The notes under the pieces: generated by a model
Told to the model about the DNA's origin: nothing
What the model saw: only the letters and a program-made list of their open reading frames with translations
Database searches by the model: none
Shown here: one piece after another, positions 52,599 through 61,006 of the stretch
How positions within the stretch are numbered: the first letter of the stretch is position 1
Layout of the letters: the number at the start of each line of letters is the position of its first letter
Program-made: the position numbers and the translations under genes
DNA from: Pseudoxanthomonas sp.
GTDB taxonomy: Bacteria > Pseudomonadota > Gammaproteobacteria > Xanthomonadales > Xanthomonadaceae
Direction of reading: 5' to 3'
DNA: 64,000 nt
Assembly: GCF_002863005.1 (NCBI RefSeq)
Contig: NZ_PKDG01000013.1
Coordinates: 1-64,000, forward strand

Positions 52599-52904
52599 TC
52601 ACCAGCCGTAGAGCTTCCAGTACACCGGCGAGATGTCGCTGTTGTCCTTGCTCTTGTCCAGGCGGCCGTCGCCGTCGGAGTCGTACAGGTAATAGGGCGC
52701 GCCACGCGATGGCGTGACCTTGACCATGCGCAGGTTGCCCGCCACGCGGTATTCCTCGATGGTGTCGCCGTTCTTTTCCGTGCGCACCGCCACCTGCGCG
52801 TTGGCCAGGTCGATGTCGGACGGGTTGCCGCCGCCTGTCGAGGCGCAACCGGCCATGGCCAGCAGGCAGGACAACGGCAGGGCGAGGCTCGTCATGCGGT
52901 TCAT
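52599..52904 (-). CDS. DUF2782 lipoprotein
   Basis: 101 residues with a lipoprotein signal (MNRMTSLALPLSCLLAMAGC, lipobox LAMAGC). DUF2782 core: VAVRTEKNGDTIEEYRVAGN, then LRMVKVTPSRGAPYYLYDSD and a final ISPVYWKLYGW. Function unknown; it is usually found beside polA in Xanthomonadaceae, divergent as here. The ATG at 52904 starts the signal; a longer frame upstream has no support. Confidence 0.85.
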   Translation of the reverse strand: MNRMTSLALPLSCLLAMAGCASTGGGNPSDIDLANAQVAVRTEKNGDTIEEYRVAGNLRMVKVTPSRGAPYYLYDSDGDGRLDKSKDNSDISPVYWKLYGW

Positions 52905-53001
52905 GGTGGCGTCCGGTCGGGGGAATGACGTCCCGATTATGCGCCCAATGCGAGGGTGGGCGCGTGACGCCGCGCGCAAGGGCGGGGCGTAGAATGCCGG
53001 C

Positions 53002-55767
53002 ATGACACGACTCGTACTGATCGACGGCTCCAGCTACCTGTTCCGCGCGTTCCATGCGCTGCCTCCGCTGACCAACGCACAGGGTGAGCCTACCGGCGCG
53101 CTGTTCGGCGTGGTGAACATGCTGCGCGCCACGCTGAAGGAAAAACCGGACTACGTGGCCTTCGTGCTCGACGCCAGCGGCCCGACGTTCCGCGACGAAC
53201 TCTATCCCGACTACAAGGCCAATCGCCCGCCCATGCCGGAAGAGTTGCGCGCGCAGGTCGAACCGATGATCCGCATCGTCCAGGCGCTGGGCTTCCCCTT
53301 GCTGCGCGTCGACGGCGTGGAGGCGGATGACGTGATCGGCACGCTGGCGCTGCAGGGTGCGGCGCAGGGCATGGAGGTCACCATCTCCACCAGCGACAAG
53401 GATTTCGCGCAGCTGGTCCGTCCGGGCGTGGCGCTGGTCAACACGATGAGCGGCAGCCGCCTGGATTCCGTGGATGCCGTGGTGGAGAAGTTCGGTGTGC
53501 GGCCGGAGCAGATCGTCGACTTCCTGGCGCTGATGGGCGACGCCATCGACAACGTGCCCGGTGTCGAGAAGTGCGGGCCCAAGACGGCGGCGAAGTGGTT
53601 GGGCGAGTACGGTACGCTGGACGCGCTCATCGAGCGGTCCGGCGAGATCAAGGGCAAGATCGGCGACAACCTGCGCGCCGCGCTGTCGCGCCTGCCGTTG
53701 AACCGCACCCTGGTGACCATCAAGACCGACGTGGCGCTGGAAGGCGGCCCGGACACGCTGCCGCTGCGCGACCGCCACGTCGACGAACTCCGCGAGCTGT
53801 ACGCACGTTACGGTTTCAACCAGGCCCTCAAGGAGCTGGAAGGCGGCGCCCTTGATGCGGCCTCCGTCGCCGAGAAGGAACCGGGCCGCGCGCGCGGCAC
53901 CGGTCGCGTGGCGGCTGCCGCCGTCGACGAAACACCCCTCGATCCCGCGCTGGGCATGGCCGGCGACTATGCCGCCGTCACCGAGCCGGCGCAGCTCGAT
54001 GCGCTGGTGGCCGAGCTGCAGCGGGCCGACGCGTTCGCGTTCGATACCGAGACCAACAGTCTCGACCCGATGCGTGCCACCCTGGTGGGGCTGAGTTTCG
54101 CCACCGAGCCGGGCAAGGCTGTCTACGTGCCCGTCGGCCACGACTATCCCGGTGCGCCGCCGCAGCTCGACCGTGCGGGCGTGCTGGCGGCGCTGCGGCC
54201 GGTGTTGGCCGATCCCGGCAAGCGCAAGCTGGGCCAGCACGGGAAATACGACCTGCACGTGCTTCGCCGCCACGGCGTGGAGGTGCAGGGCTACGCCGAC
54301 GACACGATGCTTGAGAGCTTCGTGCTGAACTCGGGCAGCAACCGCCACGACATGGACAGCCTGGCCAAGCGCTTCCTCGGCTACGACACGATCAAGTACG
54401 AAGACGTGGCCGGCAAGGGCGCCAAGCAGATTCCGTTCTCCCAGGTGGCGGTCGATGACGCGACCCGCTATGCCGCCGAGGACGCCGACATCACCCTGCG
54501 GCTGCATCACGCGATCGCGCCGAGACTGATGGCCGAGCCCGGGCTGGAACGCGTGTACCGCGACATCGAAATGCCGCTGGTGCCCGTGTTGGCGCGCATC
54601 GAGGCCAACGGCGTGATGATCGACGCCGACGAACTGCGCCGGCAGAGCGGCGACCTCTCCAAGCGCATGCTGGCTGCACAGCAGAAGGCGACCGAGCTTG
54701 CCGGCCGCACGTTCAATCTCGATTCGCCGAAGCAACTGCAGGCGCTGCTGTTCGACGAACTGAAGCTGCCCGTACTGGTGAAGACGCCGACCGGCCAGCC
54801 CAGTACCAACGAAGAAGCGCTCGAAGCCATCGCCGACCAGCACGAACTGCCGCGCGTGATCCTGGAGTACCGCGGCCTGGCGAAGCTGCGCAGCACCTAT
54901 ACCGACAAACTGCCGGAGATGGTGAATCCCGACACCGGTCGCGTGCACACCAGCTACCACCAGGCCGGTGCCGCGACGGGGCGGCTGTCGTCCACCGATC
55001 CGAACCTGCAGAACATCCCGATCCGCACCGAGGATGGCCGGCGCATCCGCAAGGCCTTCGTGGCGCCGCCGGGGCGCAAGCTGGTCGCCTGCGACTACTC
55101 GCAGATCGAGTTGCGCATCATGGCCCACCTGTCGCAGGACCCGGGACTGGTGCGCGCCTTCGAGTCCGGCGCCGACATCCACAAGGCGACGGCGGCGGAA
55201 GTGTTCGGCCGCAAGCTCGAGGACGTGACCGGCAACGAGCGCCGCGCCGCGAAGGCGATCAACTTCGGCCTGATGTACGGCATGAGCGCGTTCGGCCTGG
55301 CGCGGCAGCTGGGCATCGGCCGCGGCGAGGCGCAGGACTACATCGCGCTGTACTTCAGCCGGTATCCGGGCGTACGCGACTACATGGAGCGCACGCGGCA
55401 GCAGGCGCGCGAGCTCGGCTACGTCGAGACGGTCTTCGGTCGCCGCCTGTACCTGGAATACATCAACAAGGGAACGCAGGGGCAGCGCGCCGGCGCCGAG
55501 CGCGCGGCGATCAACGCGCCGATGCAGGGCACGGCGGCGGACATCATCAAGCGCGCGATGATCGGCGTCGACGCATGGCTGGCGGATCACCGCGGACAGG
55601 CGCTCATGATCCTGCAGGTGCACGACGAACTGGTGTTCGAAGCCGATGCCGGTTTTGTCCCCGAGCTGCTGCAGGAAGCGACGGCTCGCATGGCGGCGGC
55701 CGCGCAACTGAGCGTTCCGCTGGTCGTCGACAGCGGCGTCGGCGACAACTGGGAAGAGGCGCATTAG
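53002..55767 (+). CDS. polA: DNA polymerase I
   Basis: 921 residues, all three domains present: 5'-nuclease (LVLIDGSSYLFRAFHALPPL; STSDKDFAQLV; GDAIDNVPGV), 3'-5' exonuclease with intact Asp348 and Glu350 (FAFDTETNSLDP), and polymerase with Asp698 (VACDYSQIELR), the O-helix RRAAKAINFGLMYGMSAFGL and VHDELVFEADAG (His874, Asp875). It fills repair gaps and removes Okazaki primers. TAGAAT (52990-52995) six bases before the ATG and the lack of a ribosome site suggest a leaderless mRNA. Confidence 0.98.
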   Translation: MTRLVLIDGSSYLFRAFHALPPLTNAQGEPTGALFGVVNMLRATLKEKPDYVAFVLDASGPTFRDELYPDYKANRPPMPEELRAQVEPMIRIVQALGFPLLRVDGVEADDVIGTLALQGAAQGMEVTISTSDKDFAQLVRPGVALVNTMSGSRLDSVDAVVEKFGVRPEQIVDFLALMGDAIDNVPGVEKCGPKTAAKWLGEYGTLDALIERSGEIKGKIGDNLRAALSRLPLNRTLVTIKTDVALEGGPDTLPLRDRHVDELRELYARYGFNQALKELEGGALDAASVAEKEPGRARGTGRVAAAAVDETPLDPALGMAGDYAAVTEPAQLDALVAELQRADAFAFDTETNSLDPMRATLVGLSFATEPGKAVYVPVGHDYPGAPPQLDRAGVLAALRPVLADPGKRKLGQHGKYDLHVLRRHGVEVQGYADDTMLESFVLNSGSNRHDMDSLAKRFLGYDTIKYEDVAGKGAKQIPFSQVAVDDATRYAAEDADITLRLHHAIAPRLMAEPGLERVYRDIEMPLVPVLARIEANGVMIDADELRRQSGDLSKRMLAAQQKATELAGRTFNLDSPKQLQALLFDELKLPVLVKTPTGQPSTNEEALEAIADQHELPRVILEYRGLAKLRSTYTDKLPEMVNPDTGRVHTSYHQAGAATGRLSSTDPNLQNIPIRTEDGRRIRKAFVAPPGRKLVACDYSQIELRIMAHLSQDPGLVRAFESGADIHKATAAEVFGRKLEDVTGNERRAAKAINFGLMYGMSAFGLARQLGIGRGEAQDYIALYFSRYPGVRDYMERTRQQARELGYVETVFGRRLYLEYINKGTQGQRAGAERAAINAPMQGTAADIIKRAMIGVDAWLADHRGQALMILQVHDELVFEADAGFVPELLQEATARMAAAAQLSVPLVVDSGVGDNWEEAH

Positions 55768-55832
55768 CCCGGCCTGGAAACGCTTTCCCTTCCGGAACAT
55801 GCACTTGCGGAAAGTTCAGGAAAACCCTGTCA

Positions 55833-55848
55833 GGTATATTTGTATACC
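55833..55848. promoter_or_regulatory. Perfect short palindrome, possible operator
   Basis: GGTATA-tttg-TATACC lies in an AT-rich island (about 55825-55905) between polA and the small RNA. The shape fits a dimeric repressor site; no regulator can be named. Confidence 0.3.
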
Positions 55849-55942
55849 GACCAGTTCAATAAAATGAATTACTCCTGAATCTTACGGTTTTTTAACCGGA
55901 ATCTTCACGAACCATCCATGTCCGGAGTGGTCATATAGCCCC

Positions 55943-56070
55943 GTGACAGATGCAACGTCTGTCACTGATCTCTCCCTTCCCCTGGAGCGATCTCCCCCGG
56001 AGCGACGACCCCTCCCCAGGTCCCGCTCCCCTGGCCCCGCCGACCCCCCCCTGGTCTGCGGGGCTTTTTA
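55943..56070 (+). ncRNA. sX13-like small RNA downstream of polA
   Basis: The roughly 370-bp gap after polA has the order AT-rich promoter region (TATAGC -10-like at 55934-55939), a strong hairpin (GTGACAGA/TCTGTCAC, 55943-55965), several C-rich stretches including a hairpin with loop TCCCGCTCC (56016-56034), and a terminator GCCCCGC/GCGGGGC plus T5 ending at 56069. Length (~127 nt), place after polA and C-rich loops match sX13 of Xanthomonas, an abundant Hfq-independent RNA that pairs with G-rich ribosome sites. The identification is from memory of sX13 and not from an alignment. Confidence 0.6.
56034..56070 (+). terminator. Terminator of the sX13-like RNA
   Basis: GCCCCGC (56034-56040) pairs with GCGGGGC (56058-56064), followed by TTTTTA. 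Confidence 0.75.
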
Positions 56071-56135
56071 TTGCCCGTCGTCCGCTGCGCCCGCGTGCGC
56101 TACCGTGCGCGCAACCTTCCGCCACCGGGTGATGC

Positions 56136-56648
56136 ATGAGCGCGACGTTCGCCGAGATGTTCCACATGGCTATGCCCTGGTGGGCCTTCGTGCTGCGGGC
56201 ATGCGTCGTGTACTTCATCCTGCTGTCGATGATCCGCATGACCGGCAAGCGCACGATGGGCCAGTTCACGCCCTTCGACATGCTGCTGGTGGTGCTGCTC
56301 GGCAATGCCGTCCAGAACGCGCTGCTTGGCGATGACACATCGGTGGGCGGCGGCCTGCTGCTGGCCGCCACGTTGATCGCGCTGAACTGGATCGTGGGCC
56401 TGGCCTCCGCGCGATCGGCGAAGGTGGAGCGCTGGGTCGAAGGATCGCCGGTGCTGCTCGCACGCGACGGACAGGTCTATCGGAACGTCCTGCGCCGCGA
56501 GCTCATAAGCCGGGAGGATTTCGAGAAAGCGATGCGCGAAGCGGGTTGCCTGGACATGGCCGACATCCGCTTGGCGGTGCTGGAGAACAACGGGCATATC
56601 ACGGTGGTGGGCCGGCAGCCGGAGATCCCCGGTGCGGGAGCGACGTAA
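56136..56648 (+). CDS. DUF421 / YetF-like membrane protein
   Basis: 170 residues: three membrane helices (WWAFVLRACVVYFILLSMIR; LLVVLLGNAVQNALLGDD; LLLAATLIALNWIVGLASAR) and a cytosolic YetF C-domain (GSPVLLARDGQVYRNVLRRE, LDMADIRLAVLENNGHITVV). The role is unknown. The last residues (GAGAT) and the TAA stop are encoded by the GGGAGCGACGTAAGTCGCG repeat that begins inside the gene, so the natural C-terminus may have been trimmed or replaced. Confidence 0.88.
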   Translation: MSATFAEMFHMAMPWWAFVLRACVVYFILLSMIRMTGKRTMGQFTPFDMLLVVLLGNAVQNALLGDDTSVGGGLLLAATLIALNWIVGLASARSAKVERWVEGSPVLLARDGQVYRNVLRRELISREDFEKAMREAGCLDMADIRLAVLENNGHITVVGRQPEIPGAGAT

Positions 56649-56694
56649 GTCGCGATCGCGATCCCGGCAAACCTTCGCGACTTACGTCGCTCCC
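56636..56694. repeat. Inverted pair of GGGAGCGACGTAAGTCGCG repeats, copy 2
   Basis: Left arm 56636-56655 and its reverse complement 56675-56694, spaced by 19 bp; the same unit as at 19941-20019 but with a different spacer. It overlaps the 3' end of the YetF-like gene and lies 12 bp before the hemF stop. Confidence 0.82.
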
Positions 56695-56706
56695 ACAAGA
56701 ACAAGC

Positions 56707-57636
56707 TCAGGCGAGTTCGTTCAGCCAGTCGCGCGGGCGCAGGTAGTCGAGCAGCCGCTGCTCATCGCTACCGTCCTCGGGCGTGTAGCCATATTCCCAA
56801 CGTACCAGCGGCGGCAGGCTCATGAGGATCGATTCGGCCCGCCCGCCGCTCTGCAGGCCGAACAGCGTGCCTCGGTCGTAGACCAGGTTGAATTCGACGT
56901 AGCGGCCGCGCCGGTACAGCTGGAAGGCTCGCTCGCGTTCGCCGTAGGGGACGTCCTTGCGCGAGGCGACGATCGGCAGGTAGGCATCGAGGAAACCGTC
57001 GCCCACCGCGCGCAGGTAACCGAAGTCGCGCTCCTGATCCTCGCCCAGGTCGTCGAAGAACAACCCGCCCACGCCGCGCGTCTCGTTGCGGTGCTTGAGG
57101 AAGAAGTACTCGTCGCACCAGCGCTTGTGCGCGTCGTAGCGGGCCTGCCCGCCGAACGGTTCGCACAGCTCGCGAGCGGTCCGGTGCCAGTGGCGCACGT
57201 CTTCGTCGACTGGATAGAAGGGGGTGAGGTCGAAGCCGCCGCCGAACCACCACGCTACCGTTTCGCCATCGCGCTCGGCGCGGAAGTGGCGCACGTTGGC
57301 GTGCGTGGTCGGCACGTGCGGGTTGCGCGGATGGAAGACCAGCGACACGCCCACTGCGCGCCAGGACGCGCCTGCGAGTTCAGGGCGATGTGCCGACGCC
57401 GACGGAGGCAGCCGGTCGCCCGACACATCGGAGAATCCGATGCCGGCCTGCTCGAACACGGCGCCGTCGCGCAGGATTCGCGTGCGGCCACCGCCGCGGA
57501 TGGGCGATGCGTCGCCGGGTGGCCGCGACCATGCGTCTTCGTGGAATCGCGCTTGGCCATCGGCCGCTTCGATGGCGGCGCAGATACGGTCCTGCAAGTC
57601 GGTCAGGTAATCGCGGACAGGCGAAAGATCGTTCAT
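56707..57636 (-). CDS. hemF: Oxygen-dependent coproporphyrinogen III oxidase
   Basis: 309 residues with HemF landmarks: [20 protein letters not shown], then [40 protein letters not shown] and [20 protein letters not shown]. It decarboxylates coproporphyrinogen III with O2. TAGAAT at 57649-57644 (minus strand) lies seven bases before the ATG at 57636, and there is no ribosome site, which supports this start over the ATG at 57645 and suggests a leaderless mRNA. Confidence 0.96.
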   Translation of the reverse strand: MNDLSPVRDYLTDLQDRICAAIEAADGQARFHEDAWSRPPGDASPIRGGGRTRILRDGAVFEQAGIGFSDVSGDRLPPSASAHRPELAGASWRAVGVSLVFHPRNPHVPTTHANVRHFRAERDGETVAWWFGGGFDLTPFYPVDEDVRHWHRTARELCEPFGGQARYDAHKRWCDEYFFLKHRNETRGVGGLFFDDLGEDQERDFGYLRAVGDGFLDAYLPIVASRKDVPYGERERAFQLYRRGRYVEFNLVYDRGTLFGLQSGGRAESILMSLPPLVRWEYGYTPEDGSDEQRLLDYLRPRDWLNELA

Positions 57637-57646
57637 GGCCCGCATT

Positions 57647-58216
57647 CTACCGGGGTGGTCGCAGCATCCCGAATTCCGCGCGCACATCGGGCCTGCACAG
57701 CTGCCAGACGAGCAGGCCATGCAGGGCCGCGAACACGACGGCACTGACCCACAGCGTGGCCAGCGAGACCACGCGCAGCGCGGCGAGTTCGGCCCGCATC
57801 CGTTCCATCTCCGGCTGCGGCGGCAACGCCTGCACCCAGGCGAACACGGCCTCGAGGGCGGCAATGCCGGCGAAATTGAGTGCGGCACCGGCCACCATGA
57901 AGGCCACGAAGCCCCACCAGCCCCATGCGCGGCGGCGAAGCAAGCCGAAGGACACGGCCAGGAAAGCCGCTGAGGCCGCCAGGAATCCGGCGGCGATCGC
58001 GGTGAGGTGGGTGAGTATCCACACCGCGGCGGCGGGGACCGATCGCGTCGCCAGGAAGCCGCGCACCGCCTCCGTATCCACCGGCCCCAGCAGGACCAGC
58101 GCCGCGATCAGTTGCGCCACGGCGTACAGGGTGGCGGCGATGCCGATGACGATCGATACCTTCGCCGTGACAGTGACGAAGGGCGAGCCTGTCGCGTGGG
58201 CCGGGTCAGGTCGCAT
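57647..58216 (-). CDS. Four-TM membrane protein of unknown function
   Basis: 189 residues, four membrane helices ([80 protein letters not shown]). No family recognised. It starts two bases after the stop of the S9 peptidase gene and is likely co-transcribed with it. Confidence 0.72.
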   Translation of the reverse strand: MRPDPAHATGSPFVTVTAKVSIVIGIAATLYAVAQLIAALVLLGPVDTEAVRGFLATRSVPAAAVWILTHLTAIAAGFLAASAAFLAVSFGLLRRRAWGWWGFVAFMVAGAALNFAGIAALEAVFAWVQALPPQPEMERMRAELAALRVVSLATLWVSAVVFAALHGLLVWQLCRPDVRAEFGMLRPPR

Positions 58217-58218
58217 CG

Positions 58219-60585
58219 CTATTTGAGCGTCTGTTCGAACAGTTTGAGTACGCGCTTGTACTCGTCCAGCCACGAATCGGATCGCGTGAATCCGTGGCGT
58301 TCCAGCGGATAGGCCGCCAGTTCCCAGTTGTCCTTGCGCAGTTCGATCAGCTTCTGCGTCAGCACCACCGAATCCTTGAAAAACACGTTGTCGTCGATCA
58401 TGCCGTGAGCGATCAGCAGGTGGTCCTGCAGGCCGTCGGCATACTCGATCGGCGACGAGGTGCGATACGCCTCCGGATCCAGCTCTGGCGTGTTGAGGAT
58501 GTTGCTGGTGTACTCGTGGTTGTACTGCGTCCAGTCGACCACCGGGCGCAGCGCGGCGCCGGCCTTGAAGGTACCGGGTTCGCGGAACAGCGCCATGAAC
58601 GTCATGAAGCCGCCGTAGCTGCCGCCGTAGATGCCGGCGCGATCACGGTCGCCCTGCTTCTGCGCGACCAGCCAGTCGAGGCCGTCGAGGTAATCCTCGA
58701 GTTCGGGATGGCCCATGTTGCGGTAGATCGCGGTGCGCCAGTCGCGGCCGTAGCCCTCGCTGGCCCGGTAGTCCAGGTCGAGCACGATGTAGCCGCGCTC
58801 CACCAGCAGGTGATGGAACATCTGCTCGCGGAAATAGTTCGGATAGCGGGCGGTGACGTTCTGCAGGTAGCCCGCGCCGTGCACGAACATCACTATGGGA
58901 TAGCGCTTGCCCGGCTCCATGGTCTTCGGGCCGTAGTATTTGCCCCATACCACGCCGGCGCCATGCTTCGACGGGACCTGCACGTATTCCGGCTCGATCC
59001 ACGTACGGGCCTTGAAGGCGAACGTGCGGGTGTCGGTGAGCGGCTTCGCCTGGCCGCCGTCGATGCCGACCACGGACAGTTGCGCCGGCGTATAGCTGCG
59101 CGAGTGGCGGACCAGCAGCCGGCGCCCGTCCGGCGACGCGCTGAAGCTCTCCACTCCATCGAGCGCGGTCACCTCGCGCACCTGGTTGCTGGCGAGGTCG
59201 AGCTTGCAGACTTCGTAGTCGCCCGGCCAGGCGCGGTTGCACAGGAACAGGAAGCCGTTGCCGTCCGGTGCGATTTCCGGCTCGGAGACCTCCCACCTGC
59301 CCGACGTGCGTGCGCGGAACTTTTCGGAACCCGTCGCCGTGTAGAGGTGCGAGTAGCCGGACTCTTCCGACAGCAGCCACAGCGTGCGGTTGTCCGGCAG
59401 CCAGCCGAACTGGTTGAAGCCCCAGTTGATCCAGGCCTCGTCGCTCAGGCGATGGCGTGGCAGCAGGCGGGCACCCGCCAGGTCGACGGTGGCGATCCAG
59501 CGGTCCTTGTTGTCGACCGCATGGATCTGCACGGCGGCCTGGGTGCCATCGTTCGTCCAGGCAATGGCGCCGCCGTCGCTGTCGTTCTCCACGCGCACGT
59601 CGCGGTTGCCCTTCAGCGGCTCCTGGCCGGCCTTCTTGCGCAGCGCGGCGAGCGGATCCCTGTCGATGCCGGGCAGCGGATCGAACGCGAGCGGCTTCAC
59701 GCTGCCGTCGGCCAGGTCCACGCGCCACAGCGCATGCGGCAGGGGCGCGTTGCGTCCCACGCGGGTGCGCACGTCCTGGAACTCCTCGTAGCCGGATTCG
59801 GTCACGTACTTGGGCATCTTGCCGGCCTGTCCCGGGTCGGCCCCCTTCTTGCGGGTCACCACCAGTAGCCAGCGGCCATTCGGCGACAGCGAGCTCGCTT
59901 CGATCTCCACGTCGTTGCCGAGGTACACCGGTGCGGGCGCGCGGGTCGGGTCGGCCTTGCGCCACGCCTCCGCCTGCTTCTGCGCGTCTTCGCGCTGGGC
60001 ACGGTCGTCGGCCAGCGTGCGGAGGGTGCGCAGCTGCTGCGCGCGCAGGGCGTCGGCCTTCGGCGGCGCCAGCGGATCGCGCTCGGCCTTGAGTTCGGCG
60101 AAGGTCGTGGTGCCGGCGCCGGCCGTCCAGCGGTACCAGGTGGAGCCCGCCCGCCAGATCACCGCGCCGTCGTGGGCAAAACGTGCCTGCTGCTCGGCGT
60201 CGTTGGTGCGGGTGACCTGGGTCAATGCACCGCTGCGCAGGTCGCGCACGAACAGGTCGCCGTTGCGCGACAGCAGCATGCGCTGGCGATGGACGTCGTA
60301 CACCGGGCTGGCGGCATCCAGACCGGCGCGCCGGTCATCGCCGACGCGATGCGCGGCGCCGCCATCGAGCGCTTGTTCGAAGGTATCGCGCACGAGGCTG
60401 CTGTCGCGCTTGAGGTCGTACTGGACCTGCTTGCCGTCCCACGACCACCAGGCGCGCTCGACCGGCGGGCCGATCCAGTCCGGCTCCGCCATCGCCTGTT
60501 CCAGCGTGAAGGGTGCGGTGGTCTGTGCGCGTGCGGACGGCGCGAGGGCGAGCGGCAGCAGCAGGGCGAGCAGTACGGGGCGCAT
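58219..60585 (-). CDS. S9 family prolyl oligopeptidase-like exported peptidase
   Basis: 788 residues with a signal peptide ([20 protein letters not shown]), a beta-propeller half, and an alpha/beta hydrolase half with [11 protein letters not shown] (Ser656), [12 protein letters not shown] (Asp) and [11 protein letters not shown] (His). Closest in layout to xanthomonad acylaminoacyl/prolyl oligopeptidase-like enzymes. It cleaves small peptides in the periplasm by family. The ATG at 60585 begins the signal peptide; a 25-codon extension upstream was excluded. Confidence 0.93.
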   Translation of the reverse strand: MRPVLLALLLPLALAPSARAQTTAPFTLEQAMAEPDWIGPPVERAWWSWDGKQVQYDLKRDSSLVRDTFEQALDGGAAHRVGDDRRAGLDAASPVYDVHRQRMLLSRNGDLFVRDLRSGALTQVTRTNDAEQQARFAHDGAVIWRAGSTWYRWTAGAGTTTFAELKAERDPLAPPKADALRAQQLRTLRTLADDRAQREDAQKQAEAWRKADPTRAPAPVYLGNDVEIEASSLSPNGRWLLVVTRKKGADPGQAGKMPKYVTESGYEEFQDVRTRVGRNAPLPHALWRVDLADGSVKPLAFDPLPGIDRDPLAALRKKAGQEPLKGNRDVRVENDSDGGAIAWTNDGTQAAVQIHAVDNKDRWIATVDLAGARLLPRHRLSDEAWINWGFNQFGWLPDNRTLWLLSEESGYSHLYTATGSEKFRARTSGRWEVSEPEIAPDGNGFLFLCNRAWPGDYEVCKLDLASNQVREVTALDGVESFSASPDGRRLLVRHSRSYTPAQLSVVGIDGGQAKPLTDTRTFAFKARTWIEPEYVQVPSKHGAGVVWGKYYGPKTMEPGKRYPIVMFVHGAGYLQNVTARYPNYFREQMFHHLLVERGYIVLDLDYRASEGYGRDWRTAIYRNMGHPELEDYLDGLDWLVAQKQGDRDRAGIYGGSYGGFMTFMALFREPGTFKAGAALRPVVDWTQYNHEYTSNILNTPELDPEAYRTSSPIEYADGLQDHLLIAHGMIDDNVFFKDSVVLTQKLIELRKDNWELAAYPLERHGFTRSDSWLDEYKRVLKLFEQTLK

Positions 60586-60748
60586 CGGGCATCCGTTAGT
60601 GCGAGGTGAAGGGCGCAAGATTACCAGCCCCGTCGTGCGGTTCCGGCCGCCGATGGTCATGCGCGGGCGTCAACGCGCGCGGGTTTCGCGCCTACCGCAT
60701 TTCCCGCACAATCTCCGCTTGTCCATACGCGGGGCGCGACACGCGCGC

Positions 60749-61006
60749 ATGCAAGCCTACGTCTACAAGAGCCAGCGCAAGGCCGACACGTTCGTCTACC
60801 TGGCCACGCGCGATGGATTCACCCTCGTGCCGGAACCGCTGCGCACTCAGTTGGGCGATCTGTCGTTCGTGCTCGAAGTGGCCCTGACCCCGGACCGGAA
60901 ACTGGCGCGCGAGGATGCCGCCGTCGTCCGCGAGAACCTGGCAGCGCGCGGATTCCATGTGCAGTTTCCGCCGCCGTCCGATCCGCGCGTCCGTGCCGAT
61001 GCCTGA
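60749..61006 (+). CDS. YcgL-domain protein
   Basis: 85 residues starting [20 protein letters not shown] with the YcgL (DUF709) pattern, [20 protein letters not shown], and [13 protein letters not shown]. YcgL has been linked to RNA degradation (RNase D regulation) in Pseudomonas; I know no activity here. The following ankyrin gene overlaps it by 8 bp. Confidence 0.93.
   Translation: MQAYVYKSQRKADTFVYLATRDGFTLVPEPLRTQLGDLSFVLEVALTPDRKLAREDAAVVRENLAARGFHVQFPPPSDPRVRADA

Noticed and set aside
52429-55800. A 1123-codon minus-strand frame
   Set aside because: It is antisense to polA and extends into its neighbours. polA has all its catalytic motifs, while this frame has none.
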